From Burkholderia sp. WSM2230 (lineage in GTDB: Bacteria > Pseudomonadota > Gammaproteobacteria > Burkholderiales > Burkholderiaceae): a stretch of 64,000 nucleotides of DNA. Location: positions 188,551 to 252,550 of the forward strand of contig NZ_AXAJ01000008.1 in the NCBI RefSeq assembly GCF_000472445.1, given 5' to 3'. Positions 1 through 8,736 of the stretch are shown one piece after another. Under the pieces are notes generated by a model. It searched no databases and was not told the DNA's origin. It saw only the letters and a program-made list of their open reading frames with translations. A program made the translations under genes and the position numbers. How positions within the stretch are numbered: the stretch's first letter is position 1; every line of letters starts with the position of its first letter.

Positions 1-456
1 ACGGGCGGCAAGGGCAATGACGGCGTCGCCGCATTCGTGCAACGCCTGCCGGGCGCAATCGGCTACGTGGAATGGGCGTACGCGAAGCAGAACCACATGA
101 CCTACGTCGCGCTGAAGAACTCGACCGGCACGGTCGTCGAGCCGAAGACGGAAACGTTCAAGGCAGCGGCAGCGGGCGCAGACTGGTCGAAGTCGTTCTA
201 CCAGATCCTGACGAACGAGCCGGGCAAGAACGCATGGCCGATCGTCGGCGCAACGTTCGTGCTGCTGCACACGGCGCAGGAAAAGCCGGCGCAAGGCGCG
301 GAAACGCTGAAGTTCTTCGACTGGGCGTTCAAGAACGGCACGCAAGCCGCGAACGAACTGGACTACATCTCGCTGCCGGATTCGGTTGTGTCGGAGATCA
401 AGACGCAGTGGAAGTCGAAGGTGAAGGACGCTTCGGGCAAGCCGCTCGCCGAGTAA
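1..456 (+). CDS. pstS: Phosphate ABC transporter substrate-binding protein PstS (3' part)
   Basis: The window opens inside this gene, so only the last 151 codons are present, in frame from base 1 to a TAA stop. PstS is the periplasmic phosphate-binding protein of the high-affinity PstSCAB importer. The fragment has the family's C-terminal lobe, including the segment [14 protein letters not shown] and the closing helices. Its identity is strongly supported by pstC, pstA and pstB directly downstream in the usual order. A 15-bp hairpin separates it from pstC. The promoter, any Pho box and the signal peptide lie outside the window. Confidence 0.93.
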   Translation, partial: TGGKGNDGVAAFVQRLPGAIGYVEWAYAKQNHMTYVALKNSTGTVVEPKTETFKAAAAGADWSKSFYQILTNEPGKNAWPIVGATFVLLHTAQEKPAQGAETLKFFDWAFKNGTQAANELDYISLPDSVVSEIKTQWKSKVKDASGKPLAE

Positions 457-496
457 GCGTTGCTCACGCGATAACACGCAACAGCTTCATGTAACA

Positions 497-528
497 CATT
501 GGCCGTCCTCGTCCGAGGACGGCCAATG
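497..528 (+). promoter_or_regulatory. Intercistronic hairpin between pstS and pstC
   Basis: Two perfect 15-base arms (497-511 and 514-528) are separated by 2 bases, about 40 bases after the pstS stop. No T-run follows, so it is not a typical intrinsic terminator. In E. coli the pstS-pstC gap also holds inverted repeats thought to help raise PstS output over the membrane components. A similar role in mRNA stabilisation or partial termination is inferred here. Confidence 0.6.
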
Positions 529-659
529 GCATTGACCGGCGCCGTTTTATCAGCCGATATTGGCCCACAGCGGCCAGCGCCAGTGCCACTGTGCGCATAT
601 GCATGACTCGCCGCGCGACATACGTCGCATGGCAACTGGAAAAGGTCCATCAGGCTCTT

Positions 660-1661
660 ATGTCCGACATCCAATTAGCGTCTGGCGCGTCGAGGGCAAC
701 CCCGCCTGGCGGCGCGTCGCAGCAGAGAGCGCCCAGCCGCGCCGGCGACGTGATCTTCGGCGGCCTTGCGCGCCTCGCCGCCGTCGTCACGCTGTTGCTG
801 CTCGGCGGCATCATCGTTTCGCTGGTCATCGCTTCCATGCCGTCCATCAAGCAATTCGGCCTCGGCTTCCTGTGGAGCGCGCAGTGGGATCCGCCCAGCA
901 AGCAGTTCGGCGCACTGGTGCCGATCTACGGCACGATCGCCACTTCGATCATTGCGCTCATCATCGCGGTGCCCGTCAGCTTCGGCATCGCGCTCTTTCT
1001 GACCGAACTTTCGCCCGCATGGCTGCGCCGGCCGCTCGGCATCGCGATCGAGCTGCTCGCCGCGATTCCGTCGATCGTCTACGGCATGTGGGGCCTGCTC
1101 GTGTTCGCGCCCATCTTCGCGACGTGGTTCGAAAAGCCGCTCGGCGCGGTGCTGGGCGGCATTCCGATAGTCGGCGCGCTGTTCCAGGGCGCGCCCATCG
1201 GCATCGGCATTCTCTGCGCGGGTGTGATTCTCGCGATCATGATCATCCCGTACATCGCTTCGGTGATGCGCGACGTGTTCGAAGTGACGCCGGTCCTGCT
1301 GAAGGAATCGGCATATGGCATCGGCTGCACGACGTGGGAAGTCATGTGGAAGATCGTGCTGCCCTTCACGAAGAGCGGCGTGATCGGCGGCGTGATGCTC
1401 GGCCTCGGCCGCGCGCTCGGCGAGACGATGGCCGTCACATTCGTGATCGGCAATACGAACCTGCTCGATAATGTCTCGCTGTTTTCGCCGGGCAACAGCA
1501 TCACCTCGGCGCTCGCCAACGAATTCGCTGAGGCGGATCCGGGCCTGCACACCTCGGCGCTGATGGAACTCGGCCTGATTCTCTTTGTGATCACCTTCAT
1601 CGTGCTGGCCATTTCGAAGATGATGCTGCTTCGTCTGGAGAAAGGGGAGGGCGCGAAATGA
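660..1661 (+). CDS. pstC: Phosphate ABC transporter permease PstC
   Basis: This is one of the two inner-membrane permease subunits of the PstSCAB phosphate importer (333 aa). It has an N-terminal cytoplasmic tail, about six hydrophobic segments, and the binding-protein-dependent permease (EAA) loop in the second half ([14 protein letters not shown]). The ATG at 660 (MSDIQLASG) gives the family's usual length. An in-frame ATG at 591 would add 23 atypical residues. The TGA stop overlaps the pstA ATG (ATGA), implying translational coupling within the pst-pho operon. Confidence 0.95.
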   Translation: MSDIQLASGASRATPPGGASQQRAPSRAGDVIFGGLARLAAVVTLLLLGGIIVSLVIASMPSIKQFGLGFLWSAQWDPPSKQFGALVPIYGTIATSIIALIIAVPVSFGIALFLTELSPAWLRRPLGIAIELLAAIPSIVYGMWGLLVFAPIFATWFEKPLGAVLGGIPIVGALFQGAPIGIGILCAGVILAIMIIPYIASVMRDVFEVTPVLLKESAYGIGCTTWEVMWKIVLPFTKSGVIGGVMLGLGRALGETMAVTFVIGNTNLLDNVSLFSPGNSITSALANEFAEADPGLHTSALMELGLILFVITFIVLAISKMMLLRLEKGEGAK

Positions 1662-2554
1662 GCCAGTCCACCTTGAACATGCCGGGCTCGAACGACGCCG
1701 TCGCGCTCGAGAAAATGCGCGTGCGTCTGCAAGGCCGCCGCCGCACGCAAAACGCAATCGCATTGACGCTGTCGCTCGCGGCAATGGCGTTCGGTCTGCT
1801 GTGGCTGATCTGGATTCTGTACACGACGCTGCGCCTTGGCATCGGCGGCCTGTCGGTCGAACTGTTTACGCAGTCCACGCCGCCGCCGAACACCGACGGC
1901 GGCGGTCTCGCCAACGCGATTGTCGGCAGTCTGCTGCTCGTTGTGCTCGCAACCTTCGTCGGCACGCCCATCGGCATTCTCGCTGGCGTCTATCTCGCCG
2001 AATACGGGCAGAAACGCTGGCTCGCGAGCGTCACGCGCTTCATCAACGACATTTTGCTGTCGGCGCCGTCTATCGTCGTCGGTCTGTTCGTCTACGCGCT
2101 CGTTGTCGCGAAGATGGGCCACTTTAGCGGCTGGGCCGGCGTGTTCGCGCTCGCGCTGCTGCAGATCCCGATCGTGATCCGCACCACGGAAAACATGCTG
2201 AAACTGGTGCCGAACGCATTGCGTGAAGCGGCGTTCGCACTCGGCACGCCGAAGTGGAAGATGGTGCTGTCGATCACGCTGAAGGCGTCGGTGGCCGGCA
2301 TCGTCACCGGTGTGCTGCTCGCGGTTGCCCGTATCGCCGGGGAGACCGCGCCGCTTCTGTTCACCGCGTTGTCGAATCAGTTTTTTTCGACGGATCTCGG
2401 CCAGCCGGTCGCCAATCTGCCGGTGACGATCTACAAGTTTGCGATGAGCCCGTTCGCGCAGTGGCAATCGCTCGCGTGGGCCGGCGTCTTCCTGATCACG
2501 CTCGCGGTGCTGGGACTGAACATCCTCGCGCGCGCGATCTTTTCGAAAAAGTAA
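1658..2554 (+). CDS. pstA: Phosphate ABC transporter permease PstA
   Basis: This is the second membrane subunit of the phosphate importer (298 aa) and pairs with PstC to form the channel. Several hydrophobic segments and the conserved loop around [14 protein letters not shown] identify the PstA family. It starts inside the last codons of pstC (4-bp ATGA overlap), and pstB follows 17 bases after the stop. It is expected to be expressed with its neighbours under PhoB control. Confidence 0.95.
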   Translation: MSQSTLNMPGSNDAVALEKMRVRLQGRRRTQNAIALTLSLAAMAFGLLWLIWILYTTLRLGIGGLSVELFTQSTPPPNTDGGGLANAIVGSLLLVVLATFVGTPIGILAGVYLAEYGQKRWLASVTRFINDILLSAPSIVVGLFVYALVVAKMGHFSGWAGVFALALLQIPIVIRTTENMLKLVPNALREAAFALGTPKWKMVLSITLKASVAGIVTGVLLAVARIAGETAPLLFTALSNQFFSTDLGQPVANLPVTIYKFAMSPFAQWQSLAWAGVFLITLAVLGLNILARAIFSKK

Positions 2555-2571
2555 GGGCGGAGTGTAATCCG

Positions 2572-3420
2572 ATGAACATGGCAGAAACTCAATTCAACAC
2601 AGCTTCGCGCCCGACTGCGCCCGCCGGTTTCGATCCCGCACAAGGTGGCCAGGAGCCGTCGCCGTCGCGTCCGAAAATCGAGGTCAACGACCTCAACTTC
2701 TTCTACGGCAAGTATCACGCTCTGAAGAACATCAACCTGCAGATTCCGGAAGGCAAGGTGACCGCGTTCATCGGCCCGTCGGGCTGCGGCAAGTCGACGT
2801 TGCTGCGCACGTTCAACAAGATGTACGCGCTCTATCCGGAGCAACGCGCCGAAGGCGAGATTTTGATGGACGGCGAAAACCTGCTGACCTCGAAGCGCGA
2901 TATTTCGCTGCTGCGCGCCCGCATCGGCATGGTGTTCCAGAAGCCGACGCCGTTCCCGATGTCCATCTACGACAACATCGCGTTTGGCGTGAAGATGTTC
3001 GAGTCGCTGCCGCGCTCGGAAATGGACGACCGCGTCGAATGGGCGCTCACCAAGGCGGCGCTCTGGAACGAAGTGAAGGACAAGCTTGGCCAGAGCGGCT
3101 ATGGTCTGTCAGGCGGGCAGCAGCAGCGTTTGTGCATTGCACGCGGCATCGCGATCCGTCCGGAAGTGCTGTTGCTCGACGAACCGTGCTCGGCGCTCGA
3201 CCCCATTTCGACGGGCCGCATCGAGGAACTGATCGCGGAGCTAAAGAGCGATTACACGGTGGTGATCGTCACGCACAACATGCAGCAGGCGGCCCGCTGT
3301 TCGGACTACACTGCGTATATGTACCTTGGCGAACTGATTGAATTCGGCGACACCGAAAAGATCTTCATCAAGCCAGTCCGTAAGGAAACCGAAGATTACA
3401 TTACTGGCCGCTTCGGCTGA
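2572..3420 (+). CDS. pstB: Phosphate ABC transporter ATPase PstB
   Basis: This cytoplasmic ATPase energises phosphate uptake and takes part in signalling to PhoR through PhoU (282 aa). Visible motifs are Walker [10 protein letters not shown], the signature LSGGQQQR and Walker [14 protein letters not shown] followed by the switch His in IVTHN. The ATG at 2572 is preceded by GGGCGGAG at a workable distance; a second ATG lies 6 bases on. The first 40 residues are a variable extension before the conserved core. phoU follows after 27 bases. Confidence 0.96.
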   Translation: MNMAETQFNTASRPTAPAGFDPAQGGQEPSPSRPKIEVNDLNFFYGKYHALKNINLQIPEGKVTAFIGPSGCGKSTLLRTFNKMYALYPEQRAEGEILMDGENLLTSKRDISLLRARIGMVFQKPTPFPMSIYDNIAFGVKMFESLPRSEMDDRVEWALTKAALWNEVKDKLGQSGYGLSGGQQQRLCIARGIAIRPEVLLLDEPCSALDPISTGRIEELIAELKSDYTVVIVTHNMQQAARCSDYTAYMYLGELIEFGDTEKIFIKPVRKETEDYITGRFG

Positions 3421-3447
3421 TTCGCCGGGCAAACAACGGAGTACGAC

Positions 3448-4152
3448 ATGTCCGATAAACACCTCTCCAGCCAGTTCGACGCCGACCTGAACCTGGTTTC
3501 CTCGAAGGTGCTCGAAATGGGCGGCCTCGTGGAATCGCAGATCGTCAAGGCGATGCAGGCGCTCAACGAATTCGACCTCGATATCGCCGAGCAGGTGATC
3601 GCCGCGGAAGACCGCCTGAACACGATGGAAGTCGAGATCGACGAGGAGTGCAGCAACATCATCGCGCGCCGTCAGCCGGCCGCGCGCGACCTGCGCCTGT
3701 TGATCGCGATTTCGAAGACCATCACCAATCTCGAACGCGCCGGCGACGAGGCGGAGAAAATCGCCAAGCGAACCAAGCGTCTGATGGAAGACGGCGCGTC
3801 GCGCACCATCAACATTGCCGAGATCAAATTGTCGGGCGAAATGGCGGTGTCGATCCTGCGCCGCGCGCTCGACGCGTTCGCGCGTCTCGACACAGTCGCC
3901 GCCGCGCAGATCGTGCGCGACGACAAGGCGATCGACGAGGAATTCCGCGCGTTCGTGCGCAAGCTGATTTCGTACATGACCGAAGATCCGCGCTCCATTT
4001 CGGTGGGCCTCGATTTTCTGTTCATCGCGAAAGCAATCGAGCGGATTGGCGACCACGCGAAGAACATCGCGGAGTTCATCATTTACATCGTGAAGGGCAC
4101 GGACGTGCGGCACAAGTCGCGCGACGCGCTCGAACGCGAAGCGCTCAGTTAA
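3448..4152 (+). CDS. phoU: Phosphate-specific transport regulator PhoU
   Basis: PhoU (234 aa) is a cytoplasmic helical-bundle protein that relays the state of the Pst transporter to PhoR and keeps the Pho regulon off when phosphate is plentiful. The sequence shows the two tandem PhoU domains, each with the metal-binding E/DxxxD-type motifs of the family (first around ARDLRLLIAIS, second around GLDFLFIAKAIERIGDHAKN). An ACGGAG-type ribosome-binding site lies just upstream of the ATG. It sits in the conserved pstB-phoU-phoB order. Confidence 0.95.
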   Translation: MSDKHLSSQFDADLNLVSSKVLEMGGLVESQIVKAMQALNEFDLDIAEQVIAAEDRLNTMEVEIDEECSNIIARRQPAARDLRLLIAISKTITNLERAGDEAEKIAKRTKRLMEDGASRTINIAEIKLSGEMAVSILRRALDAFARLDTVAAAQIVRDDKAIDEEFRAFVRKLISYMTEDPRSISVGLDFLFIAKAIERIGDHAKNIAEFIIYIVKGTDVRHKSRDALEREALS

Positions 4153-4178
4153 TCCAGAGATAAGGATCAGAGGTGCCG

Positions 4179-4880
4179 ATGCCCAGCAGCATTCTCGTCA
4201 TTGAAGATGAGCCCGCAATTTCCGAACTGATTTCGGTCAATCTTCAACACGCCGGACACTGCCCGATTCGCGCGTACAACGCGGAGCAGGCGCAGAACCT
4301 GATCAGCGACGTATTGCCCGACCTCGTCCTGCTCGACTGGATGTTGCCGGGCAAGTCTGGCATCGCGTTCGCGCGCGACCTGCGCAACAACGAACGCACG
4401 AAGCACATTCCGATCATCATGCTGACCGCGCGCGGCGACGAGCAGGATAAGGTGCTCGGCCTCGAGATCGGCGCGGACGACTACGTGACCAAGCCGTTTT
4501 CGCCGAAGGAACTGATGGCGCGCATCAAGGCGGTGCTGCGCCGCCGTGCGCCGCAGCTCACCGAGGACGTGGTCGCGATCAACGGTCTGAAGCTCGATCC
4601 GGCGACGCATCGGGTGGCCGCGCACGCGGAAGGCAGCGAGATCAAACTCGATCTTGGTCCGACCGAATTCCGTCTGTTGCACTTTTTCATGACCCACCCC
4701 GAGCGCGTGCACAGCCGCACGCAACTGCTCGATCAGGTGTGGGGCGACCACGTGTTCGTCGAAGAGCGCACGGTGGATGTGCATATCAAGCGTCTGCGCG
4801 CGGCCCTCAAGCCGGCGGGTTGCGATGCTATGATCGAGACGGTCCGCGGCAGTGGCTATCGCCTCGCCAAGAACGCCTGA
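4179..4880 (+). CDS. phoB: Phosphate regulon response regulator PhoB
   Basis: PhoB (233 aa) is the OmpR-family regulator that binds Pho boxes when phosphorylated by PhoR. The receiver domain carries the acidic pair E9/D10, the phospho-acceptor D53 in LVLLDWMLPGKSG, and the conserved Lys in DDYVTKPFSP. The C-terminal winged helix ends in VRGSGYRL. I prefer the ATG at 4179, because the AGAGG ribosome-binding site overlaps the alternative GTG at 4173. phoR follows after 45 bases. Likely targets in this window are ppk1, olsB and the phosphatase gene at 20.2-21.8 kb. Confidence 0.95.
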   Translation: MPSSILVIEDEPAISELISVNLQHAGHCPIRAYNAEQAQNLISDVLPDLVLLDWMLPGKSGIAFARDLRNNERTKHIPIIMLTARGDEQDKVLGLEIGADDYVTKPFSPKELMARIKAVLRRRAPQLTEDVVAINGLKLDPATHRVAAHAEGSEIKLDLGPTEFRLLHFFMTHPERVHSRTQLLDQVWGDHVFVEERTVDVHIKRLRAALKPAGCDAMIETVRGSGYRLAKNA

Positions 4881-4925
4881 TCTCTTGCGGCGGCGCGCAC
4901 GCCGTTCTCTTCGATTGTCTAGACC

Positions 4926-6239
4926 ATGAACATCATCTGGGCGCGCTCCATCGTTTCGATCGTGCTGCTCGCCATACTCTGCGTGGTGGTCGGCGCATTA
5001 GTGAATGTCAAGGCAGCATTGGTCCTCGCGGTCGTCATGCTGCTCGTGCAGAGTCTCTCCGGCACGTTTCATAAAGAGCGTTTGTGGCGTCTGCTGGACG
5101 CGCCGGTGTACGGCGAAGTGCCGAGTGCGCCCGGCATCTGGGGCGAAATCTACTACCGTCTGCACAAGCTCGCGAAGCGCTGGCATGCGCAGGTGCGCCA
5201 GGTCGAGCAGCAGCACTCGCGCTTCATCCAGGCGATTCAGGCGTCGCCGAACGGCGTGGCGATGCTCGACGACCACGATCAGATCGAATGGTGCAATGCC
5301 ATCTCCGAAGTACATTTCGGGCTCGACGCGAAGCGCGATCTGCGTCAGCACATCACGCATCTGGTACGTCAGCCGGAATTCGTGCGTTACCTGAATTCGC
5401 ACGAGTACGAAGAGATGCTGATCATGCGCGGCATGGGCGAGAAACGGCAGAACGTGCTGTCCGTGCAGGTGTTTCCTTACGGCGAAAACCGCAAGCTGGT
5501 GCTGTCGCAGGACATCACCGAGCTCGAGCGCACCGACGCGATGCGGCGCGATTTCGTCGCCAACGTTTCCCACGAATTGAAGACGCCGCTTACCGTGCTC
5601 TCGGGTTTTCTCGAGACGATGCGCGAGTTGCCGCTCGCGGAAGCGGAACGCGCGCGCTATCTGGAGTTGATGGAGCAGCAGGCGTCGCGCATGCGTCATA
5701 TCGTGAACGATCTGCTCGTGCTCGCCAAACTGGAGGGCGACAACAAGCCGCCGAGCGATCACATGATCGACATGCGCGCGGTGTTGCGCCATCTGCGCGA
5801 CGATGCCGAAAGCCTGTCGAGCGACCACCACGAAATCGTCTTCGAAGCGGACGAAGGGCTGACGGTGACGGGCGTCGAAACCGAGATTCTGAGCGCGTTC
5901 GGCAATCTCGTGACCAACGCGATCCGCTATACGCCCGACGGCGGCGCGATCAAGGTGAGCTGGCAGGCGCAGGGCGGCACAGCGGTGTTCTCGGTGACCG
6001 ACAGCGGCCTTGGCATTCCCGCGGCCGACATTCCGCGCCTCACGGAGCGCTTTTATCGCGTGGACCGCAGCCGCTCGCGCGACACCGGAGGCACCGGCCT
6101 CGGACTCGCGATCGTCAAGCACGTGCTGCAACGGCACGATGCGCAACTCGAAGTGAAAAGCGAAGAAGGGCGCGGCAGTACGTTTAGCGTGAGGTTTCCG
6201 CTGTATCGCACGGCGCGGCGGCAACCGGCGCACGCATAG
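4926..6239 (+). CDS. phoR: Phosphate regulon sensor histidine kinase PhoR
   Basis: PhoR (437 aa) is an inner-membrane kinase/phosphatase acting on PhoB. Two hydrophobic helices occupy roughly residues 5-45, followed by a linker and a PAS domain (about 90-200). The HisKA domain has the phospho-acceptor His216 in NVSHELKTPL, and the HATPase_c domain has N-box NLVTNAIRYTP and G-boxes DSGLGI and GTGLGLAIVKH. The short periplasm-poor N-terminus is typical of PhoR, which senses phosphate through PstB/PhoU rather than through a large external domain. It is the last gene before a strong terminator. Confidence 0.95.
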   Translation: MNIIWARSIVSIVLLAILCVVVGALVNVKAALVLAVVMLLVQSLSGTFHKERLWRLLDAPVYGEVPSAPGIWGEIYYRLHKLAKRWHAQVRQVEQQHSRFIQAIQASPNGVAMLDDHDQIEWCNAISEVHFGLDAKRDLRQHITHLVRQPEFVRYLNSHEYEEMLIMRGMGEKRQNVLSVQVFPYGENRKLVLSQDITELERTDAMRRDFVANVSHELKTPLTVLSGFLETMRELPLAEAERARYLELMEQQASRMRHIVNDLLVLAKLEGDNKPPSDHMIDMRAVLRHLRDDAESLSSDHHEIVFEADEGLTVTGVETEILSAFGNLVTNAIRYTPDGGAIKVSWQAQGGTAVFSVTDSGLGIPAADIPRLTERFYRVDRSRSRDTGGTGLGLAIVKHVLQRHDAQLEVKSEEGRGSTFSVRFPLYRTARRQPAHA

Positions 6240-6254
6240 CCGCTCGCAGCTCAT

Positions 6255-6293
6255 AAAAAAGCCCGCCTGAGCTCATGCTTCAGGCGGGCTTTG
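6255..6293. terminator. Bidirectional terminator between phoR and ppk1
   Basis: A perfect 10-bp stem (GCCCGCCTGA / TCAGGCGGGC) is flanked by an A-run on the left and a TTTG-rich run on the right. It can therefore terminate the pst-phoR operon rightward and ppk1 leftward. Confidence 0.88.
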
Positions 6294-6319
6294 TTGCTTT
6301 GTTGCTTTGTTGCTTTGTT
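6290..6319. repeat. Short tandem repeat, unit TTTGTTGC, about 3.7 copies
   Basis: Three exact 8-bp units run from 6290 to 6313 and are followed by a partial fourth. They directly abut the terminator stem and lie between convergent phoR and ppk1. The arrangement looks like slipped-strand expansion of the terminator's T-rich tail. Confidence 0.7.
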
Positions 6320-6356
6320 CGACGCTCGAGCCGCCCGCCGCAGCGAGCGGCGCCGC

Positions 6357-8420
6357 TCACGAGCAGAACTTCGCCAGCAGACTCATCTGTGCATTGCGCG
6401 ACGACTTACCCGGCCGCCGCCGGCGATAATGCCCGTCGCTTTGCATGAGCCACGCGGACTGATTGTCGCCGAGAAACGCCGACAGACCCTCCGCGATCAC
6501 GCGGCGCTTGAGCCGCCGGTTGTTGACCGGAAACGCGACTTCGACGCGGCGAAAGAAGTTGCGATCCATCCAGTCCGCGCTCGATAGATACACCTGTTCG
6601 CGGCCGTCGTCGTAGAAGTAATAGATGCGATGATGTTCGAGAAAGCGCCCGACAATCGAGCGCACCGTGATGTTCTCGGAGAGGCCAGGCACGCCCGGCT
6701 GCAACGAACAGACGCCGCGCACGATCAGGTCGATCTTCACGCCCGCCTGCGACGCTTCGTACAACTCCGCAATCACCGTGGGTTCCAGCAGCGCGTTCAT
6801 CTTCGCGACGATGCGCGCCTTCTTGCCCGCACGCGCATGCTCGGCTTCGGCGCGGATTGCGTCGACCAGCTTCGGATGCAGTGTGAACGGCGACTGCCAC
6901 AACTCGTGCAGTTTCAGTTCGCCGCCAATGCCGGTGAGTTGCTGGAACACATGATGCACGTCCTCGCAGATGCGCGGGTCGGCGGTCATCAAACCGAAGT
7001 CGGTATAAAGACGCGCGGTACGCGGATGATAATTGCCGGTGCCAAGATGCACGTAACGCTTGAGCGTCATCTTGCCGCTCACCGTCGCGCGTCGCACGAT
7101 CAGCATCATCTTTGCGTGGCACTTGTGGCCGACCACGCCGTACACGACATGCGCGCCGACCGCTTCGAGCTGCGAAGCCCAGTTGATGTTGGTTTCTTCG
7201 TCGAAGCGCGCCAGCAGTTCGACCACCACCGTGACTTCCTTGCCGTTGCGCGCGGCCTGCATCAGCGCGTCCATCAGCGGAGAGTCGGTGCCGGTGCGGT
7301 AGATGGTCTGCTTGATCGCGACCACGCTCGGATCCTTGGCCGCTTGCAGCAGCAGTTCAAGCACCGGCTGAAAACTCTCGTACGGATGATGCAGCAGCAC
7401 GTCGCCCTGATCGATCACGTCGAACATGCTTGCGGCATTCGCGATAGGCGCGGGAATGGCCGGAATATGCGGCACGAACTTCAGGTCGGGCCGATCAACC
7501 ATCTCCGGCAGCTGCATGAGGCGCACGAGGTTGACGGGACCGTCGACGTGATAACAGTCCTTGTCGCTAAGCCCGCTTTCGTCGAGCAGACGCCGCACCA
7601 CATGTGCGGGCGTCTCCGCGGACACTTCGAGCCGCACCGCGTTGCCCAGATGGCGCGCCGGCAGTTCGCCCTGCAAGGCGACGCGCAGATTGGTGATTTC
7701 GTCTTCGTCGACGAAGAGTTCGCTATTGCGCGTGATGCGAAACTGATTGCAACTACGCACCACGAGATTCGGAAACAGCTCCCCGACAAAGCGCTGCAAC
7801 AGCGAGCTGAGCAGCACGAAGCCATGCGGATATCCCGACAGTTCCTGCGGCATGCGCACGAGTCGCGGCAGAGCGCGCGGCGCCTGCACGATGCCCATCA
7901 TCGCCTGACGGCCGAAGGCGTCCTTGCCTTCCAGTTCGACGACGAAGTTCAGGCTCTTGTTGAGCACGCGCGGAAACGGATGCGCCGGATCGAGGCCGAT
8001 CGGCGTGAGCACAGGCAGCAGTTCGTCGAAGAAATAATTGCGCGCCCATTCGGTCTGCGCTTCGCTCCATGCCTCCGTGCCGTGAAAATAGATGCCTTCC
8101 TCTTCGAGCGCGGTAAGCACGGTGTCGTGCAGCATCGTGTACTGCCGATGCACGAGCTTTTGCGCACGCTCGACGACGAGGTCGTAGACATGCTGCAGCG
8201 ACATGCCGTCGGGCGAAAGTGCGCCGGGGTTGTCGCGCATCTGCTCCTGCAGTCCGGCCATACGGACTTCGAAGAATTCGTCGAGATTGCTACTCGTGAT
8301 GCAGATGAAACGCAGGCGTTCGAGCAAAGGGACGGCGGGGTCGGCGGCTTGAGCCAACACACGCTCGTTGAAACCCAGAATGCCCAGCTCGCGATTCAAT
8401 AAGGGGTAGCGGATGGACAT
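6357..8420 (-). CDS. ppk1: Polyphosphate kinase PPK1
   Basis: PPK1 (687 aa) reversibly polymerises the gamma-phosphate of ATP into polyphosphate. It has the N-terminal domain (LLNRELGILGFNERVL), head domain and two phospholipase-D-like C-terminal domains. The catalytic His region is VVGHKCHAKMMLIVRR, followed by YVHLGTGNYHPRTARLYTD. The ATG at 8420 (MSIRYPLLNREL) matches the family start; an upstream in-frame start would add 19 atypical residues. A three-unit Pho-box-like array lies 53 bases upstream, consistent with induction when phosphate is low. ppx is divergent. Confidence 0.96.
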   Translation of the reverse strand: MSIRYPLLNRELGILGFNERVLAQAADPAVPLLERLRFICITSSNLDEFFEVRMAGLQEQMRDNPGALSPDGMSLQHVYDLVVERAQKLVHRQYTMLHDTVLTALEEEGIYFHGTEAWSEAQTEWARNYFFDELLPVLTPIGLDPAHPFPRVLNKSLNFVVELEGKDAFGRQAMMGIVQAPRALPRLVRMPQELSGYPHGFVLLSSLLQRFVGELFPNLVVRSCNQFRITRNSELFVDEDEITNLRVALQGELPARHLGNAVRLEVSAETPAHVVRRLLDESGLSDKDCYHVDGPVNLVRLMQLPEMVDRPDLKFVPHIPAIPAPIANAASMFDVIDQGDVLLHHPYESFQPVLELLLQAAKDPSVVAIKQTIYRTGTDSPLMDALMQAARNGKEVTVVVELLARFDEETNINWASQLEAVGAHVVYGVVGHKCHAKMMLIVRRATVSGKMTLKRYVHLGTGNYHPRTARLYTDFGLMTADPRICEDVHHVFQQLTGIGGELKLHELWQSPFTLHPKLVDAIRAEAEHARAGKKARIVAKMNALLEPTVIAELYEASQAGVKIDLIVRGVCSLQPGVPGLSENITVRSIVGRFLEHHRIYYFYDDGREQVYLSSADWMDRNFFRRVEVAFPVNNRRLKRRVIAEGLSAFLGDNQSAWLMQSDGHYRRRRPGKSSRNAQMSLLAKFCS

Positions 8421-8472
8421 CGGCAGCGAGAATGGAATTTCAGATATGGAGGCGGAAAGACGCTCGGAAATT

Positions 8473-8501
8473 CTCACAGTACGGTTACATTGTTATGACA
8501 C
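8473..8501 (-). promoter_or_regulatory. Putative PhoB box upstream of ppk1
   Basis: Read on the minus strand, three 7-bp units lie at exact 11-bp spacing: GTGTCAT, ATGTAAC and CTGTGAG, separated by AACA and CGTA. The first unit matches the consensus CTGTCAT at 6 of 7 positions; the other two are weaker. The array ends 53 bases before the ppk1 ATG. PhoB binding is inferred from spacing and similarity. Confidence 0.55.
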
Positions 8502-8736
8502 TTTCAATGTCATCGATTCTACGCTGTATTGCTCGCCTGTCGTCAATATGACGCAGTCCGTATGGGACCATGGGGCACCCCCATCTGCGCGAGGTGACAT
8601 GGTGAGCTCCGGTACGCTTAGAATGGCGTCTTTGAACAGCGCGGCCGGTCGCAAGGCGCCTCGTGCTTCCGGCAGAAGTCAGTCCTTGCTTGCATACAAC
8701 GCCGCCGCGCTTGCGCGCATGGAGTCCGCATACTCG

